Shown here: positions 1-6,175 of the stretch, piece by piece
Numbering within the stretch: position 1 is the first letter of the stretch
How the letters are laid out: each line of letters begins with the position of its first letter
Assembly: GCA_002403175.1 (NCBI GenBank)
Contig: DHHG01000217.1
Coordinates: 1 to 6,175 of the forward strand
Direction: 5' to 3'
DNA length: 6,175 nt
Origin: Syntrophaceae bacterium UBA4778
GTDB taxonomy: Bacteria > Desulfobacterota > Syntrophia > Syntrophales > UBA4778
Program-made: the position numbers and the translations under genes
Notes under the pieces: generated by a model
Databases searched by the model: none
The model's input: the letters and a program-made list of their open reading frames with translations, nothing else
Told to the model about the DNA's origin: nothing

Positions 1-90
1 CTTGAACCGGGCCTCCCCGAATCATTCAATGTCTTGGTTAAAGAGCTTCAGAGTCTTGGACTGGATGTTGAACTGGTCGAAAAGGAATAG
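1..90 (+). CDS. rpoB: RNA polymerase subunit beta, C-terminal end (partial, 5' end outside window)
   Basis: The window opens in frame 1 with 29 codons and a TAG stop at 88-90. They include PESFNVLVKELQSLGLDVEL, the near-invariant C-terminus of the bacterial beta subunit, which packs against beta' in the core enzyme. Beta forms the catalytic pincer opposite beta' and contains the rifampicin pocket, which lies outside this window. The reading frame is intact and ends with a short acidic/basic tail (VEKE). The next gene, rpoC, starts 71 nt downstream, the usual rpoB-rpoC order. The 71-nt spacer (91-161) is A/T-rich; I see no hairpin followed by a T run in it, so co-transcription with rpoC is the simplest reading. 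Identity is certain from these residues and the context; nothing can be said about the rest of the protein. Confidence 0.96.
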   Translation, partial: LEPGLPESFNVLVKELQSLGLDVELVEKE

Positions 91-149
91 AGTAGGATAA
101 GTAAAATGTAGAAAGTTCTCTGATCTTTTCATATTTTGCTTTGTAATTA

Positions 150-157
150 AAGGAGAA
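150..157 (+). promoter_or_regulatory. Ribosome binding site of rpoC (decides a GTG start)
   Basis: AAGGAGAA lies 4 nt before the GTG at 162, with the AGGAG core 6 nt away, which is an ideal Shine-Dalgarno arrangement. It settles the start: the next in-frame methionine is residue 77, far inside the conserved zinc-ribbon region, whereas the residues after this GTG ([13 protein letters not shown]) match the normal beta' N-terminus. Confidence 0.9.
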
Positions 158-161
158 AATC

Positions 162-3100
162 GTGGAAGATATATTCAGTTTTTTCGAAAAACCAAAAGAT
201 CCCATCCGATTCAATGCAATCAGGATTTCCATCTCTTCGCCGGAAAAAATCCTGTCTTGGTCGCATGGAGAGGTGAAAAAACCGGAAACGATCAATTATA
301 GAACCTTCAAGCCCGAAAGGGACGGGCTTTTCTGTGCGAAAATTTTTGGTCCCGTTAAGGATTATGAATGCCTCTGCGGGCGATACAAGAGGATGAAGCA
401 TCGAGGGGTAGTCTGTGAAAAATGCGGTGTTGAGGTTATTCAATCCAAGGTACGTAGAGAGCGGTTGGGACATATCGCCTTGGCGGCCCCAGTAGCACAT
501 ATCTGGTTTCTTAAAAGTTTGCCCAGCCGGATCGGGAGTATTCTCGATCTGACACTTAAGGAAGTTGAAAAGGTTTTATATTTTGAGTCCTGGATAGTGC
601 TCGATCCAAAAGATACACCTTTAAAAAAGATGGAGCTCCTTACAGAGGAGCGCTACATCGAACTGAAAGAGATGTATGGTCCTGATGCATTTGTGACAGG
701 AACCGGCGCCGAAGCAGTACGGATATTGATGGAAGAAGTCGAACTGGAGCCCATGATTGCGGAGATCCGGGAAGAACTGGGGAAGGTCAGTTCCGATACC
801 AAGAGGAAAAAACTTGTCAAGCGATTGAAAGTACTTGAGGCTCTGAAAAAATCGGGGAATCGCCCTGAATGGATGATTCTTACCGTTTTGCCGGTTATCC
901 CTCCCGATCTCAGGCCATTGGTTCCTCTGGATGGCGGTCGTTTTGCGACTTCCGATCTGAATGACCTCTATCGGCGAGTCATTAATCGCAATAATCGTCT
1001 GAAAAGATTGATGGAGCTCAATGCTCCCGAAATTATCATTCGGAATGAAAAACGAATGTTGCAGGAAGCTGTTGATGTCTTGTTTGATAATGGAAGACGC
1101 GGCAAAGCCATTACTGGATCTAATAAGAGGCCCTTACGTTCCCTCTCTGATATGCTGAAAGGCAAGCAGGGGCGTTTCCGTCAGAACCTGCTTGGAAAAC
1201 GTGTCGATTATTCCGGTCGATCCGTCATCACCGTTGGACCGGACCTTAGATTGCATCAGTGCGGACTTCCCAAAAAAATGGCTTTAGAGCTCTTCAAGCC
1301 CTTTATTTACAACCGACTTGAAGAAAAAGGTTATGTAACGACAGTGAAGAGCGCCAAAAAGATGGTTGAAAGGGAATCTCCGGAAGTCTGGGATGCTCTG
1401 GATGAGGTTGTTCGCGAATACCCGATCATGCTTAATCGTGCGCCCACATTACACCGCCTTGGAATTCAGTCATTTGAACCTGTTCTGGTTGAGGGGAAGG
1501 CCATTCAGCTGCACCCGCTTGTCTGTACCGCATTCAACGCCGATTTCGACGGCGACCAGATGGCGGTTCACGTACCTCTGTCAATTGAGGCGCAGATCGA
1601 GTCACGCGTTCTCATGATGTCCACGAACAACATTCTTTCTCCTGCGCACGGCAAACCGATTATTGTGCCGAGCCAGGATATCGTCCTCGGAATTTATTAT
1701 CTGACCCGGTCGAGATCCAATGTGAAGGGTGAGGGGATGATCTTCTCGGGACCTGATGAGGTGCGAAGCGCTCGCGATGCGGGAATTCTTGATCTACATG
1801 GTCGCATTAAGGTTCGGATAGATGGCGAATTGAAAGAAACGACGGGAGGGCGGATTCTCCTCTATGAAATTATTCCAAAGGAGATACCTTTCGATCTTAT
1901 CAACAATGTGATGAATAAAAAGGAACTGGCGAATCTGATCGATTACTGTTACCGCAGCTGCGGAGATAAGACGACCGTTCTTCTGGCGGATCGCCTGAAA
2001 GACCTTGGTTTCAGATTTGCTACGATTGCCGGAATATCCATTTCCATTAAGGATATGGTCGTTCCCGCAAGTAAAAAAGAAATTGTTACTCAGGCTGATG
2101 CAGATGTCTTGGAAATCCAAAAGCAGTACATGGATGGTCTGATTACGGATGGTGAACGGTATAACAAGGTGATTGATATTTGGGCGCATGCTACCGAGAA
2201 AGTTGCCAGTGAAATGCTGAAAGACATCGGTACGGAAGTCATCGAGACGTCTGAAGGTGAAAAGCGGCCGATGGAAAGCTTCAATCCGATATTCATGATG
2301 GCCGATTCGGGTGCGCGAGGCAGTGCTGCTCAGATTCGGCAGTTGGCTGGTATGCGAGGCCTTATGGCCAAACCTTCCGGCGAAATCATTGAAACCCCTA
2401 TTACGGCAAACTTCAGAGAGGGACTGACCGTTCTTCAGTACTTCATTTCTACCCACGGAGCCAGAAAGGGATTGGCGGATACGGCTCTTAAGACGGCCAA
2501 CTCCGGTTATTTGACTCGGAGACTGGTTGATGTGGCACAGGATTGTATCATTACGGAAGATGATTGTGGAACCATCGATGGTATTTATGTATCTGCTCTG
2601 ATGGAGGGCGGCGAAATTATCGAAACAGCCGGAGAACGGGTTCTGGGAAGGGTTGCCTTGGAGGACTCGGTTGATCCGTTTACGGGAGAAATGCTGGTTG
2701 AAGCCAATCAGGAAATCGATGAGGCGATTGTTGAGAAGCTTGATAAAGCCGGTGTTGAAAGAATCCGTATTCGTTCGGTGTTAAGTTGCCGTTCACGAGT
2801 TGGTATATGTGCCAAATGTTACGGACGCGATCTTTCTCACGGACACCTGGTCAATATCGGAGAAGCAGTCGGCATCATTGCAGCTCAGTCCATTGGAGAG
2901 CCGGGAACGCAGTTGACCATGAGAACCTTCCACATCGGTGGAACGGCAAAATTCGATGAGCACTCCACCCTGGAATCCAGACATGATGGCTGGCTCAAAT
3001 TTGTCAATCTCAATTATGTTACAGGTCGGGATAAGGAACTGGTTGTCATGAATCGGACCGGTGAAATCCATATTCTGGATGATGAGCAGCGTAGTCGTGG

Positions 3101-4307
3101 AAAGTATCCTGTGCCTTACGGAGCACATCTGAAATTAGGAGAAGGTGATAGAGTCAAAAAGGGAGATCTGATTGCTGAGTGGGATCCTTTCTCCATACCG
3201 ATTCTCTCCGAGGTGGATGGAATTGTTAAATTCGGGGATGTAATCGAAGGCAAGACAATGCAGGAGCAGGTTGATGAGGTAACCGGACTTTCAAGAAAGG
3301 TTCTCATAGAGGCGACGGATGCCGACCTGCGTCCAAGGGTATCCATCAAGAGCCAAGATGGAAAAACCCTCAGAGTTCCGAGTACGAACGCAATGGCTAG
3401 GTATCTCCTTTCGGTAGGGGTGAACCTTGTCGTTTCCGAAGGGGACCATATTAATGCCGGGGAAATTATTGCCAAGATTCCGAGAGAGACTACGAAAACG
3501 AAAGACATCACCGGAGGTCTTCCTAGAGTAGCCGAACTGTTTGAGGCCAGGAAGCCAAAAGAGTTCGCAGTTATCTCTGAAATCGAAGGAATTGTTGCTT
3601 ATGGCAAGGATGTCAAAGGAAAACGCAAGATAATCATTACCCCAGAAGTGGGTGATGAGAAGGAATACCTGATTCCCAAAGGCAAGCACGTCAGTGTACA
3701 GGAAGGTGACAGGGTAACAGCGGGTCAGCCATTGATGGATGGTGCCAGCAATCCTCATGATATTTTGAATATCAAAGGAGAAAAGGAATTGGCCCGGTAT
3801 CTCGTGGATGAAGTTCAGGAAGTCTACAGATTGCAAGGCGTCAAAATTAATGACAAGCACATAGAAGTTATTGTTCGCCAGATGCTAAGGAGAGTTAAGG
3901 TTATCAATTCAGGTGATACTTCCTTCCTTGCAGATGAGCAGGTGGAGCGCAATATCTTCCAGGAAGAGAACGAGCGAGTTATGGCTAGAGGCGGAAAGCC
4001 GGCTGCAGGGGAGCCCATTCTCCTTGGGATTACCAAAGCATCTCTGAGCACGCAAAGTTTTATTTCGGCCGCATCCTTCCAGGAGACCACACGTGTTTTG
4101 ACGGAAGCGAGTATCTCGGGCAAAATAGACCACCTGAGGGGGCTCAAAGAAAACGTTATTATGGGAAGATTGATTCCAGCTGGAACCGGTCTAAGTATGT
4201 ACAAAAAAACGGGTATTCTCGTCGATGGTGACGGCAATCAGCCTGAGGGACAACAAATAAAAGATTTTTCCGGTGAGAAAAATCTTGACATTCAGGCTAT
4301 AAGCTGA
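162..4307 (+). CDS. rpoC: DNA-directed RNA polymerase subunit beta'
   Basis: This is the catalytic beta' subunit of RNA polymerase, 1381 aa (E. coli 1407), starting at GTG and ending at TGA. Visible in order: zinc ribbon C70, C72, C85, C88; switch 2 and DNA-contact segment with R347 and R353 in [10 protein letters not shown] (338-356); NRAPTLHR (425-432); the Mg2+-binding active-site loop NADFDGDQM with D461, D463 and D465; MADSGARGS (713-721); the bridge helix near 757-793; second zinc site C802, C876, C883, C886; trigger loop [11 protein letters not shown] with M920, R921 and H924. The trigger loop is interrupted at about 930-1110 by a beta-rich insertion like the Gram-negative SI3 domain (about 188 aa in E. 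coli). The sequence resumes at [10 protein letters not shown] (from K1114), followed by the jaw and C-terminal clamp. Numbering runs +1 to the E. coli residue at the active site and -12 from residue 603 on, so about 13 residues are missing in between. All catalytic residues are intact. An inverted repeat overlaps the last codons. No break or frameshift is seen. Confidence 0.99.
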   Translation: MEDIFSFFEKPKDPIRFNAIRISISSPEKILSWSHGEVKKPETINYRTFKPERDGLFCAKIFGPVKDYECLCGRYKRMKHRGVVCEKCGVEVIQSKVRRERLGHIALAAPVAHIWFLKSLPSRIGSILDLTLKEVEKVLYFESWIVLDPKDTPLKKMELLTEERYIELKEMYGPDAFVTGTGAEAVRILMEEVELEPMIAEIREELGKVSSDTKRKKLVKRLKVLEALKKSGNRPEWMILTVLPVIPPDLRPLVPLDGGRFATSDLNDLYRRVINRNNRLKRLMELNAPEIIIRNEKRMLQEAVDVLFDNGRRGKAITGSNKRPLRSLSDMLKGKQGRFRQNLLGKRVDYSGRSVITVGPDLRLHQCGLPKKMALELFKPFIYNRLEEKGYVTTVKSAKKMVERESPEVWDALDEVVREYPIMLNRAPTLHRLGIQSFEPVLVEGKAIQLHPLVCTAFNADFDGDQMAVHVPLSIEAQIESRVLMMSTNNILSPAHGKPIIVPSQDIVLGIYYLTRSRSNVKGEGMIFSGPDEVRSARDAGILDLHGRIKVRIDGELKETTGGRILLYEIIPKEIPFDLINNVMNKKELANLIDYCYRSCGDKTTVLLADRLKDLGFRFATIAGISISIKDMVVPASKKEIVTQADADVLEIQKQYMDGLITDGERYNKVIDIWAHATEKVASEMLKDIGTEVIETSEGEKRPMESFNPIFMMADSGARGSAAQIRQLAGMRGLMAKPSGEIIETPITANFREGLTVLQYFISTHGARKGLADTALKTANSGYLTRRLVDVAQDCIITEDDCGTIDGIYVSALMEGGEIIETAGERVLGRVALEDSVDPFTGEMLVEANQEIDEAIVEKLDKAGVERIRIRSVLSCRSRVGICAKCYGRDLSHGHLVNIGEAVGIIAAQSIGEPGTQLTMRTFHIGGTAKFDEHSTLESRHDGWLKFVNLNYVTGRDKELVVMNRTGEIHILDDEQRSRGKYPVPYGAHLKLGEGDRVKKGDLIAEWDPFSIPILSEVDGIVKFGDVIEGKTMQEQVDEVTGLSRKVLIEATDADLRPRVSIKSQDGKTLRVPSTNAMARYLLSVGVNLVVSEGDHINAGEIIAKIPRETTKTKDITGGLPRVAELFEARKPKEFAVISEIEGIVAYGKDVKGKRKIIITPEVGDEKEYLIPKGKHVSVQEGDRVTAGQPLMDGASNPHDILNIKGEKELARYLVDEVQEVYRLQGVKINDKHIEVIVRQMLRRVKVINSGDTSFLADEQVERNIFQEENERVMARGGKPAAGEPILLGITKASLSTQSFISAASFQETTRVLTEASISGKIDHLRGLKENVIMGRLIPAGTGLSMYKKTGILVDGDGNQPEGQQIKDFSGEKNLDIQAIS
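4261..4286 (+). repeat. Perfect 10-bp inverted repeat in the rpoC 3' end
   Basis: AAGATTTTTC (4261-4270) and GAAAAATCTT (4277-4286) are exact reverse complements separated by 6 nt (CGGTGA). In RNA this would be a hairpin with a 10-bp stem and a 6-nt loop. It lies in codons 1367-1375 of rpoC, in the poorly conserved C-terminal tail, where coding constraint is weak. No T run follows on the + strand, so it is not a canonical intrinsic terminator. It may act in mRNA processing or stability between the polymerase and ribosomal protein cistrons, or be chance. By rough arithmetic, 10-bp perfect stems with loops of 3-10 nt are expected about 0.05 times in a window of this size. Confidence 0.6.
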
Positions 4308-4311
4308 TACT
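4285..4311 (+). promoter_or_regulatory. Possible weak promoter upstream of rpsL
   Basis: TTGACA at 4285-4290 is a perfect sigma70-type -35 hexamer. The best partner at near-legal spacing is GATACT at 4306-4311 (4 of 6 matches, 15-bp spacer). A better -10 match, TATAAG at 4299-4304, is only 8 bp away and cannot pair with it. The site would start transcription 50-60 nt before rpsL, letting the str genes be expressed apart from rpoBC. The weak -10 and the coding location make this tentative. Confidence 0.2.
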
Positions 4312-4369
4312 TCATGCGACTTTAACCCCCTAAATTTAAAAATGCTTAAAAAGCGGTTCGGGAGGATTC

Positions 4370-4741
4370 ATGCCGACGATAAATCAGTTGATTAGAAAAG
4401 GGAGAGCGGATATACAGAAGAAATCCACCACGCCAGCTCTCGGCAATTCCCCGCAGAGGCGGGGGGTCTGTGTCAGAGTTTATACGACTACACCCAAAAA
4501 GCCCAATTCCGCTCTGAGGAAAGTGGCGAGGGTTCGACTTACCAGCGGTTTTGAAGTGACCGCTTATATTCCCGGAATCGGACATAATCTTCAGGAACAT
4601 TCTGTTGTTCTGGTCAGAGGGGGAAGGGTTAAGGATCTTCCCGGAGTCCGATATCATATTGTTCGGGGAACGCTGGACACGATTGGTGTGCAGGATAGAA
4701 AACAGGGCAGATCCAAATACGGATCCAAGAAGGCAAGCTAG
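4370..4741 (+). CDS. rpsL: 30S ribosomal protein S12
   Basis: S12 sits at the decoding centre of the 30S subunit, contacts helices 18, 27 and 44 of 16S rRNA, and monitors codon-anticodon pairing with EF-Tu. The product is 123 aa, close to the family length of about 124. It carries the signature [18 protein letters not shown] (40-57), [19 protein letters not shown] (68-86) and [14 protein letters not shown] (87-100). K43 and K88, the positions whose mutation classically gives streptomycin resistance (K42 and K87 in mature E. coli numbering), are both wild type. D89 is the residue methylthiolated by RimO in E. coli; whether it is modified here is not visible. The ATG is preceded by GGGAGG (4360-4365) with a short 4-nt spacer. 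The 62-nt spacer after rpoC holds no terminator-like structure, and rpsG starts 17 nt after the TAG stop. Confidence 0.99.
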   Translation: MPTINQLIRKGRADIQKKSTTPALGNSPQRRGVCVRVYTTTPKKPNSALRKVARVRLTSGFEVTAYIPGIGHNLQEHSVVLVRGGRVKDLPGVRYHIVRGTLDTIGVQDRKQGRSKYGSKKAS

Positions 4742-4758
4742 AAGCGGAGATAACAGAA

Positions 4759-5229
4759 ATGCCGAGAAGAAGAGATGTACAAAAAAGGATTGTAGATCCG
4801 GATCCGGTCTACAACAGCAAACTGGTTGCCAAGTTTATCAATAATCTGTTGCTCAAGGGAAAGAAAAGCACAGCGGAAGCTATCCTCTATGGGGCCTTTG
4901 AGATTATAGGAAAGAAAACCAAGGAGTCCCCTTCGCAGCTTTTCGAAAAGGCAGTGGATAATGTCAAGCCCGTGATTGAAGTTAAATCAAGAAGGGTAGG
5001 AGGGTCGACCTATCAGGTGCCCACTGAAATTTTGCCTGATCGAAGGCTGGCTCTGGGGATTAAATGGATTATCGGCAATTCTAGAAAACGTGCTGAGAAA
5101 ACCATGAGAGAGAAATTAGCTGCTGAGTTGATTGATGCAGCCAATAACCGGGGCGCTTCTGTGAAAAAGAAAGAAGATGTCCATAAGATGGCTGAAGCCA
5201 ACCGTGCATTTGCCCATTATCGATTTTGA
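4759..5229 (+). CDS. rpsG: 30S ribosomal protein S7
   Basis: S7 is a primary 16S rRNA-binding protein that nucleates assembly of the 30S head and lines the E site. The product is 156 aa, the standard length, without the C-terminal extension of E. coli K-12. It starts [10 protein letters not shown], followed by [20 protein letters not shown] (14-33), a segment covering the family signature, then [12 protein letters not shown], and it ends [12 protein letters not shown]. The basic N-terminal arm and rRNA-contact residues look normal. The start is supported by GGAGA at 4746-4750, 8 nt before the ATG. In E. coli, S7 represses its operon by binding a structured spacer of nearly 100 nt between rpsL and rpsG. 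Here the spacer is only 17 nt, so that site cannot exist in the same form. The gene that normally follows, fusA, is missing. Confidence 0.99.
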   Translation: MPRRRDVQKRIVDPDPVYNSKLVAKFINNLLLKGKKSTAEAILYGAFEIIGKKTKESPSQLFEKAVDNVKPVIEVKSRRVGGSTYQVPTEILPDRRLALGIKWIIGNSRKRAEKTMREKLAAELIDAANNRGASVKKKEDVHKMAEANRAFAHYRF

Positions 5230-5306
5230 TTGAGAATCGGTACCCAGGCATATCGCTGGATTGTGCAAGATGGACTTATTCCTTTGTTTTGCTGAGTTGC
5301 TGTAAG

Positions 5307-5322
5307 AAATCTGAACAGATTT
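5307..5322. repeat. 16-nt near-perfect palindrome upstream of tuf
   Basis: AAATCTG (5307-5313) and CAGATTT (5316-5322) are exact reverse complements around a central AA. The 2-nt centre is too tight for a good RNA hairpin; opening the innermost pair leaves a weak 6-bp, A/T-rich stem. The symmetry suits a DNA-binding dimer better than a terminator. It lies 98 nt before the tuf start. I do not recognise a known operator; it is not a LexA box, which has a 10-nt spacer between CTG and CAG. Function is unknown. Confidence 0.4.
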
Positions 5323-5323
5323 T

Positions 5324-5355
5324 GGCCGCCAACCTGGATTTTGAATTATGCGGCC
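5324..5355 (+). repeat. GC-rich inverted repeat, GGCCGC / GCGGCC
   Basis: GGCCGC (5324-5329) and GCGGCC (5350-5355) are exact complements with a 20-nt loop, standing out in an A/T-rich gap. It could fold as a 6-bp GC stem in a tuf leader RNA. No T run follows, so it is not a classical terminator. Six-base complementarity over a 20-nt spacing is not rare by chance, so confidence in function is low. Confidence 0.25.
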
Positions 5356-5404
5356 TTTGAAGAATTGGATATATTGAAAAAATTAATCGAAAATAGGGTC
5401 ATGT

Positions 5405-5411
5405 AAGGAGG
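5405..5411 (+). promoter_or_regulatory. Ribosome binding site of tuf
   Basis: AAGGAGG, a full-length Shine-Dalgarno match and the strongest in the window, ends 9 nt before the ATG at 5421. It fits the very high translation rate of EF-Tu and fixes the start, which gives the conserved N-terminus [20 protein letters not shown]. Confidence 0.9.
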
Positions 5412-5420
5412 AAAGGGAAG

Positions 5421-6175
5421 ATGGCTAAGAAAAAATTTGAGAGGACGAAGCCGCACGTTAATATCGGCACAATCGGGCATGTGGATCACGGTAAGACCAC
5501 TCTCACGGCGGCGATCACGAAGCATCTTGCTAAGAAGGGATGGGCCCAGTTCGTGGCTTTCGATCAGATCGATAGTGCTCCCGAAGAGAAGGAAAGGGGT
5601 GTTACGATCAACATTGCGCACGTTGAGTATGAAACGGCCAAGAGGCATTACGCCCACGTGGACTGTCCGGGTCACTCCGACTATATTAAAAACATGATTT
5701 CCGGAGCCGCCCATATGGATGGTGCTATACTCGTCGTCGCCGCTTCCGACGGACCAATGCCGCAGACAAGAGAGCACATTCTCCTGGCCCGTCAGGTTCA
5801 GGTTCCTTACATCGTTGTCTTCCTCAACAAAGTCGACTTGGTTGATGATCCTGAGTTGCTGGACCTAGTCGAACTTGAATTGAGAGAGATGCTCACCGCC
5901 TATGAATTCCCCGGTGATAACCTTCCCATTATTCGCGGATCCGCCCTGAAGGCGCTGGAGAGTGATGATATCAATTCACCAGAGGCCAAGTGCGTTTTCG
6001 AGTTGATGGATGCGGTTGACAACAATATTCCCGAACCGACCCGTGATCTGGACAAACCTTTCCTGATGCCGGTCGGCGATGTGTTTAGTATTTCCGGTCG
6101 TGGGACGGTTGTGACGGGCAGGGTCGATCGTGGTATTATTCGTACCGGTGATGAGGTAGAGATCATTGGTATCCG
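5421..6175 (+). CDS. tuf: Translation elongation factor Tu (partial, 3' end outside window)
   Basis: EF-Tu is the GTPase that carries aminoacyl-tRNA to the ribosomal A site. The first 251 codons are present and the frame runs open off the window edge; the usual length is about 395-400 aa. The G domain is complete: P-loop GHVDHGKT (19-26); switch I with [12 protein letters not shown] (53-64) and the Mg2+-sensing T62; DCPGH (81-85) with catalytic H85; NKVD (136-139) and GSAL (173-176) for guanine recognition. Domain 2 begins with [20 protein letters not shown] (211-230). L121, Q125 and Y161, positions tied to kirromycin sensitivity in E. coli (L120, Q124, Y160), are the sensitive type. Some normally conserved spots differ: S86, S94, H98, Q127 and G219. 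By eye, codon choice is richer in C-ending codons than in rpoC, as expected for a highly expressed gene. With fusA absent upstream, tuf has its own 191-nt leader and may be transcribed separately. A second tuf copy elsewhere is common but cannot be judged here. Confidence 0.98.
   Translation, partial: MAKKKFERTKPHVNIGTIGHVDHGKTTLTAAITKHLAKKGWAQFVAFDQIDSAPEEKERGVTINIAHVEYETAKRHYAHVDCPGHSDYIKNMISGAAHMDGAILVVAASDGPMPQTREHILLARQVQVPYIVVFLNKVDLVDDPELLDLVELELREMLTAYEFPGDNLPIIRGSALKALESDDINSPEAKCVFELMDAVDNNIPEPTRDLDKPFLMPVGDVFSISGRGTVVTGRVDRGIIRTGDEVEIIGI

Larger units (their letters stand above)
5230..5420 (+). other. 191-nt gap between rpsG and tuf where fusA is expected
   Basis: The gap holds no substantial ORF, tRNA or rRNA. 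It contains a 16-nt palindrome (5307-5322), a GC inverted repeat (5324-5355) and the tuf ribosome binding site. Only very short reading frames exist: MDLFLCFAELL (5270-5305), MRPLKNWIY (5348-5377), and a frame ending ENRVM plus TAA at 5404-5406, just before tuf. None of these has a good ribosome binding site. No intrinsic terminator with a T run and no convincing -35/-10 pair was found; TTGGCC at 5322-5327 with AATTAT at 5344-5349 (16-bp spacer) is the best and is weak. In most bacteria an EF-G gene of about 2.1 kb lies here. Eight codons at 5234-5257 read ESVPRHIA, vaguely like an EF-G C-terminus. Confidence 0.75.

Noticed and set aside
635..651. 6-bp inverted repeat GCTCCT / AGGAGC with a 5-nt loop in rpoC
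   Set aside because: About a dozen 6-bp stems with short loops are expected by chance in a window this size, and there is no supporting context.
1366..1617. 83-aa plus-strand frame within rpoC
   Set aside because: It overlaps the active-site region of RpoC in another frame; conservation of NADFDGDQM explains the sequence.
1794..2456. 220-aa open frame on the minus strand inside rpoC
   Set aside because: It lies wholly antisense to highly conserved rpoC codons, has no ribosome binding site of note, and its translation matches nothing I recognise. The same holds for the other antisense frames, such as 3291-3860 and 5346-5777.
162..5229. A novel defence or biosynthetic system in the window
   Set aside because: Essentially all of this stretch is accounted for by rpoC, rpsL and rpsG with intact signature motifs; there is no room for additional genes.
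5244..5259. CCAG / CTGG stem after rpsG with a T-rich stretch (5278-5290) downstream
   Set aside because: The stem is only 4 bp and lies 18 nt before the T-rich stretch, so it does not form an intrinsic terminator.
5341..5375. TTGAAT and TATATT as a tuf promoter
   Set aside because: The hexamers are 23 bp apart, well beyond the 16-18 bp that sigma70-type promoters need.
5230..5420. A tRNA gene in the rpsG-tuf gap
   Set aside because: There is no T-loop GTTCRA-like motif, no acceptor-stem pairing and no cloverleaf in the right spacing on either strand.

Overview
This is a conserved housekeeping segment of a bacterial chromosome, all on the + strand: the rpoB-rpoC (RNA polymerase) cluster running into the str ribosomal cluster (rpsL-rpsG) and then tuf. 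It is not an accessory region. There is no mobile element, CRISPR array, rRNA or tRNA gene, and no new multi-gene system that I can support. Gene identities are very secure. The unusual parts are the gene order and the non-coding or overlapping structure.

Organism: RpoC carries the large insertion inside the trigger loop (SI3 type) found in Proteobacteria and other Gram-negative phyla and absent from Firmicutes and Thermus. Its N-terminus and zinc-ribbon region read like those of deltaproteobacteria (Desulfobacterota), closest from memory to the Syntrophus/Geobacter kind. That placement is inference from remembered sequences, not from a search.

Layout: 1-90 is the last 29 codons of rpoB. A 71-nt spacer with a strong ribosome binding site leads to rpoC (162-4307, GTG start, 1381 aa). 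A 62-nt spacer follows, then rpsL (4370-4741, S12), 17 nt, then rpsG (4759-5229, S7). A 191-nt gap (5230-5420) separates rpsG from tuf (5421 to the window end, 251 codons visible, cut by the edge).

How the genes work together: RpoB and RpoC form the RNA polymerase active centre. S12 and S7 belong to the 30S decoding centre and head. EF-Tu delivers aminoacyl-tRNA to the ribosome. The spacers between rpoB and rpsG contain no convincing intrinsic terminator, so rpoB-rpoC-rpsL-rpsG may be read as one transcript, possibly with extra initiation near the rpoC end.

Points of interest: (1) fusA (EF-G), normally between rpsG and tuf, is absent; the 191-nt gap holds a 16-nt palindrome, a second inverted repeat and a very short stretch that might be an EF-G C-terminal relic. 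(2) A perfect 10-bp inverted repeat lies in the last codons of rpoC and abuts a consensus TTGACA hexamer. (3) One ppGpp site 1 position in RpoC differs from E. coli, while the site 2 residues are kept.
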